Positions 5,669 to 6,257 of a stretch of 6,257 nucleotides of DNA are shown here, piece by piece. The DNA is taken from assembly GCA_964414595.1 (NCBI GenBank), contig CAYPXJ010000071.1:1-6257 (forward strand), in the 5' to 3' direction. Origin of the DNA: CAYPXJ01 sp964414595. GTDB lineage: Bacteria; Pseudomonadota; Alphaproteobacteria; Rickettsiales; CAIJLX01. The notes under the pieces are model-generated. The model was not told the origin of the DNA. It ran no database searches and saw only the letters and a program-made list of their open reading frames with translations. The translations under genes and the position numbers were made by a program. How positions within the stretch are numbered: the first letter of the stretch is position 1; every line of letters begins with the position of its first letter.

Positions 5669-5930
5669 TTTCCCTACTTCCCGCGTAGTAAATTTCAATC
5701 ATCTTCATTTTGTTATCTTCCATCGCCCAACAGGCCACCCATTTATGACTTAAATGGCAGTGGTAGCGGTTAACTCCCAATTTGGAATAGTTTGGCCAAT
5801 CCGGTAACACCGCGCCACGCAGCCGCAAATCCTGCACTAACGCCGCTAGCGTATCGCGCTCCCGCTTGGGCAGCTTCTGCGCCTGTTTGGCCGCTTTGTT
5901 GGTAAAGCCCACCGTCCAGCTATTGTTCAT
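5655..5930 (-). CDS. RelE-family toxin of a type II toxin-antitoxin module
   Basis: A 91-aa protein of the RelE/ParE superfamily; members of its RelE branch are usually ribosome-dependent mRNA endonucleases that stop translation. The family pattern is visible: an N-terminal strand, then K-rich helix AAKQAQKLPKRERDTLAALV (residues 13-32), WPNYSKLG (45-52), YHCHL (56-60), and a C-terminal strand with YYAGSRENAPY (81-91). Compared with the YHCHIKKGRPTYVA form I remember from relatives, the hairpin after YHCHL is short (SHKWVACW), so a few residues that may affect catalysis appear to be missing. The start at ATG 5930 gives a normal length; a TTG at 5942 is the alternative. Neither has a clear ribosome binding site, so a very short leader is likely. 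It is co-transcribed with the antitoxin. Confidence 0.85.
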   Translation of the reverse strand: MNNSWTVGFTNKAAKQAQKLPKRERDTLAALVQDLRLRGAVLPDWPNYSKLGVNRYHCHLSHKWVACWAMEDNKMKMIEIYYAGSRENAPY

Positions 5931-5955
5931 ATAATATACCAAATCCTGGTATTAT
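5931..5955 (-). promoter_or_regulatory. Candidate operator and -10 of the toxin-antitoxin operon
   Basis: An inverted repeat ATACCA (5936-5941), AATCC, TGGTAT (5947-5952) sits just before the toxin ATG. The arms extend to ATAATATACCA against TGGTATTAT if two bases bulge out. On the minus strand it overlaps CATAAT (5951-5956), a five-of-six -10 match. Binding of an HTH antitoxin here would block the promoter, as is usual for type II modules. Confidence 0.5.
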
Positions 5956-5976
5956 GCAAATGGATCGGAATTGTTT

Positions 5977-5987
5977 TGGTTTTACCA
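5977..5987. promoter_or_regulatory. Second possible operator of the toxin-antitoxin operon
   Basis: TGGTTTTACCA is an 11-bp palindrome (TGGT, TTT, ACCA) about 40 bp centre to centre from the repeat at 5936-5952. It uses the same TGGT/ACCA words in the opposite order. It would lie over the -35 region, so it could be a second antitoxin site. The short arms make this tentative. Confidence 0.3.
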
Positions 5988-6026
5988 GTTTTAATTACGC
6001 TTGGCTTACCGTCTAACGACCCACAA

Positions 6027-6257
6027 TCAAACCTTACAAACCACATTTATTGAAAAATTTTCTTTTGAGAACATTGTCTTAGCATTTTCAATCTCGTTCT
6101 CATCCAGAATTCTCTCCTCTTTTGGTGTTCGCGTGGTGATGATTTGTCCTGTATCCTTATGAAAGCCCATTGCCTTAATTCTGGGCATAACTTTAGCCAA
6201 CGATTGTTCAATGCGCTGCTTAACCGATCCTGGAAATTCTATCGCGCTGTAGCTGGC
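6027..6257 (-). CDS. C-terminal part of an unrecognised protein, 5' end beyond the right edge
   Basis: An open minus-strand frame enters from the right edge and ends in TGA at 6027-6029, giving 76 residues. The piece is hydrophilic and mixed in charge. It includes a helix-like stretch (VKQRIEQSLAKVMPRIKAMG), then DTGQIITTRTPKEE, then an acidic run ILDENEIENA, and ends NVVCKV. Amino-acid composition and absence of stops suggest a real coding region. I recognise no family from this fragment. It reads in the same direction as the toxin-antitoxin operon, ending 96 bases before the toxin ATG. No terminator is visible between them, so read-through is possible. Confidence 0.6.
   Translation of the reverse strand, partial: ASYSAIEFPGSVKQRIEQSLAKVMPRIKAMGFHKDTGQIITTRTPKEERILDENEIENAKTMFSKENFSINVVCKV

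Overview
This window looks like part of a Gram-negative bacterial chromosome or a chromosomal accessory region of mid GC content. A proteobacterium, perhaps an alphaproteobacterium, is my best guess. That rests only on the style of the proteins: a stand-alone TM0106-type nuclease, a RelE/XRE toxin-antitoxin pair, and a small Sec-exported protein. There are no rRNA, tRNA or marker genes to fix the taxon. I see no transposase, integrase or CRISPR array.

Left part (1-2810). A long minus-strand gene runs off the left edge. It has at least 384 codons and no recognised family, with a cysteine cluster near residues 116-130. It is divergent from a plus-strand gene for a two-domain nuclease of the TM0106 type: a Cas4/RecB-like nuclease with a four-cysteine cluster, a helix-hairpin-helix linker, and an RNase H-like DEDD exonuclease domain. 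The 243-bp gap between them holds a good -10 element for the leftward gene and a 16-bp near-palindrome.

Middle part (2811-5305). A 511-aa minus-strand protein converges on the nuclease gene. It carries two XRE-type helix-turn-helix units, which look like an ancient internal duplication. Divergent from it is a 386-bp stretch with no gene that is not empty. It contains several nested stems, a multi-branched domain closed by a long helix, and a textbook intrinsic terminator 13 bases before a ribosome binding site. A 9-bp alternative helix can open both an upstream hairpin and the terminator. I read this as an unidentified regulatory leader (riboswitch-like attenuator) or a structured small RNA. 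Downstream lie two small genes: a 50-aa protein with a signal peptide and two cysteines in its mature part, and a 49-aa protein with one membrane segment and a charged helix.

Right part (5306-6257). A toxin-first type II toxin-antitoxin operon reads leftward: a RelE-family toxin overlapping an XRE-family antitoxin by 14 bases, with palindromes over the promoter and start that suit autoregulation. The 3' end of another unrecognised leftward gene enters from the right edge.

The most promising new biology is the switch-like leader with its two small-protein genes, next to the divergent double-HTH protein that could be their regulator. That link is inferred from position only.
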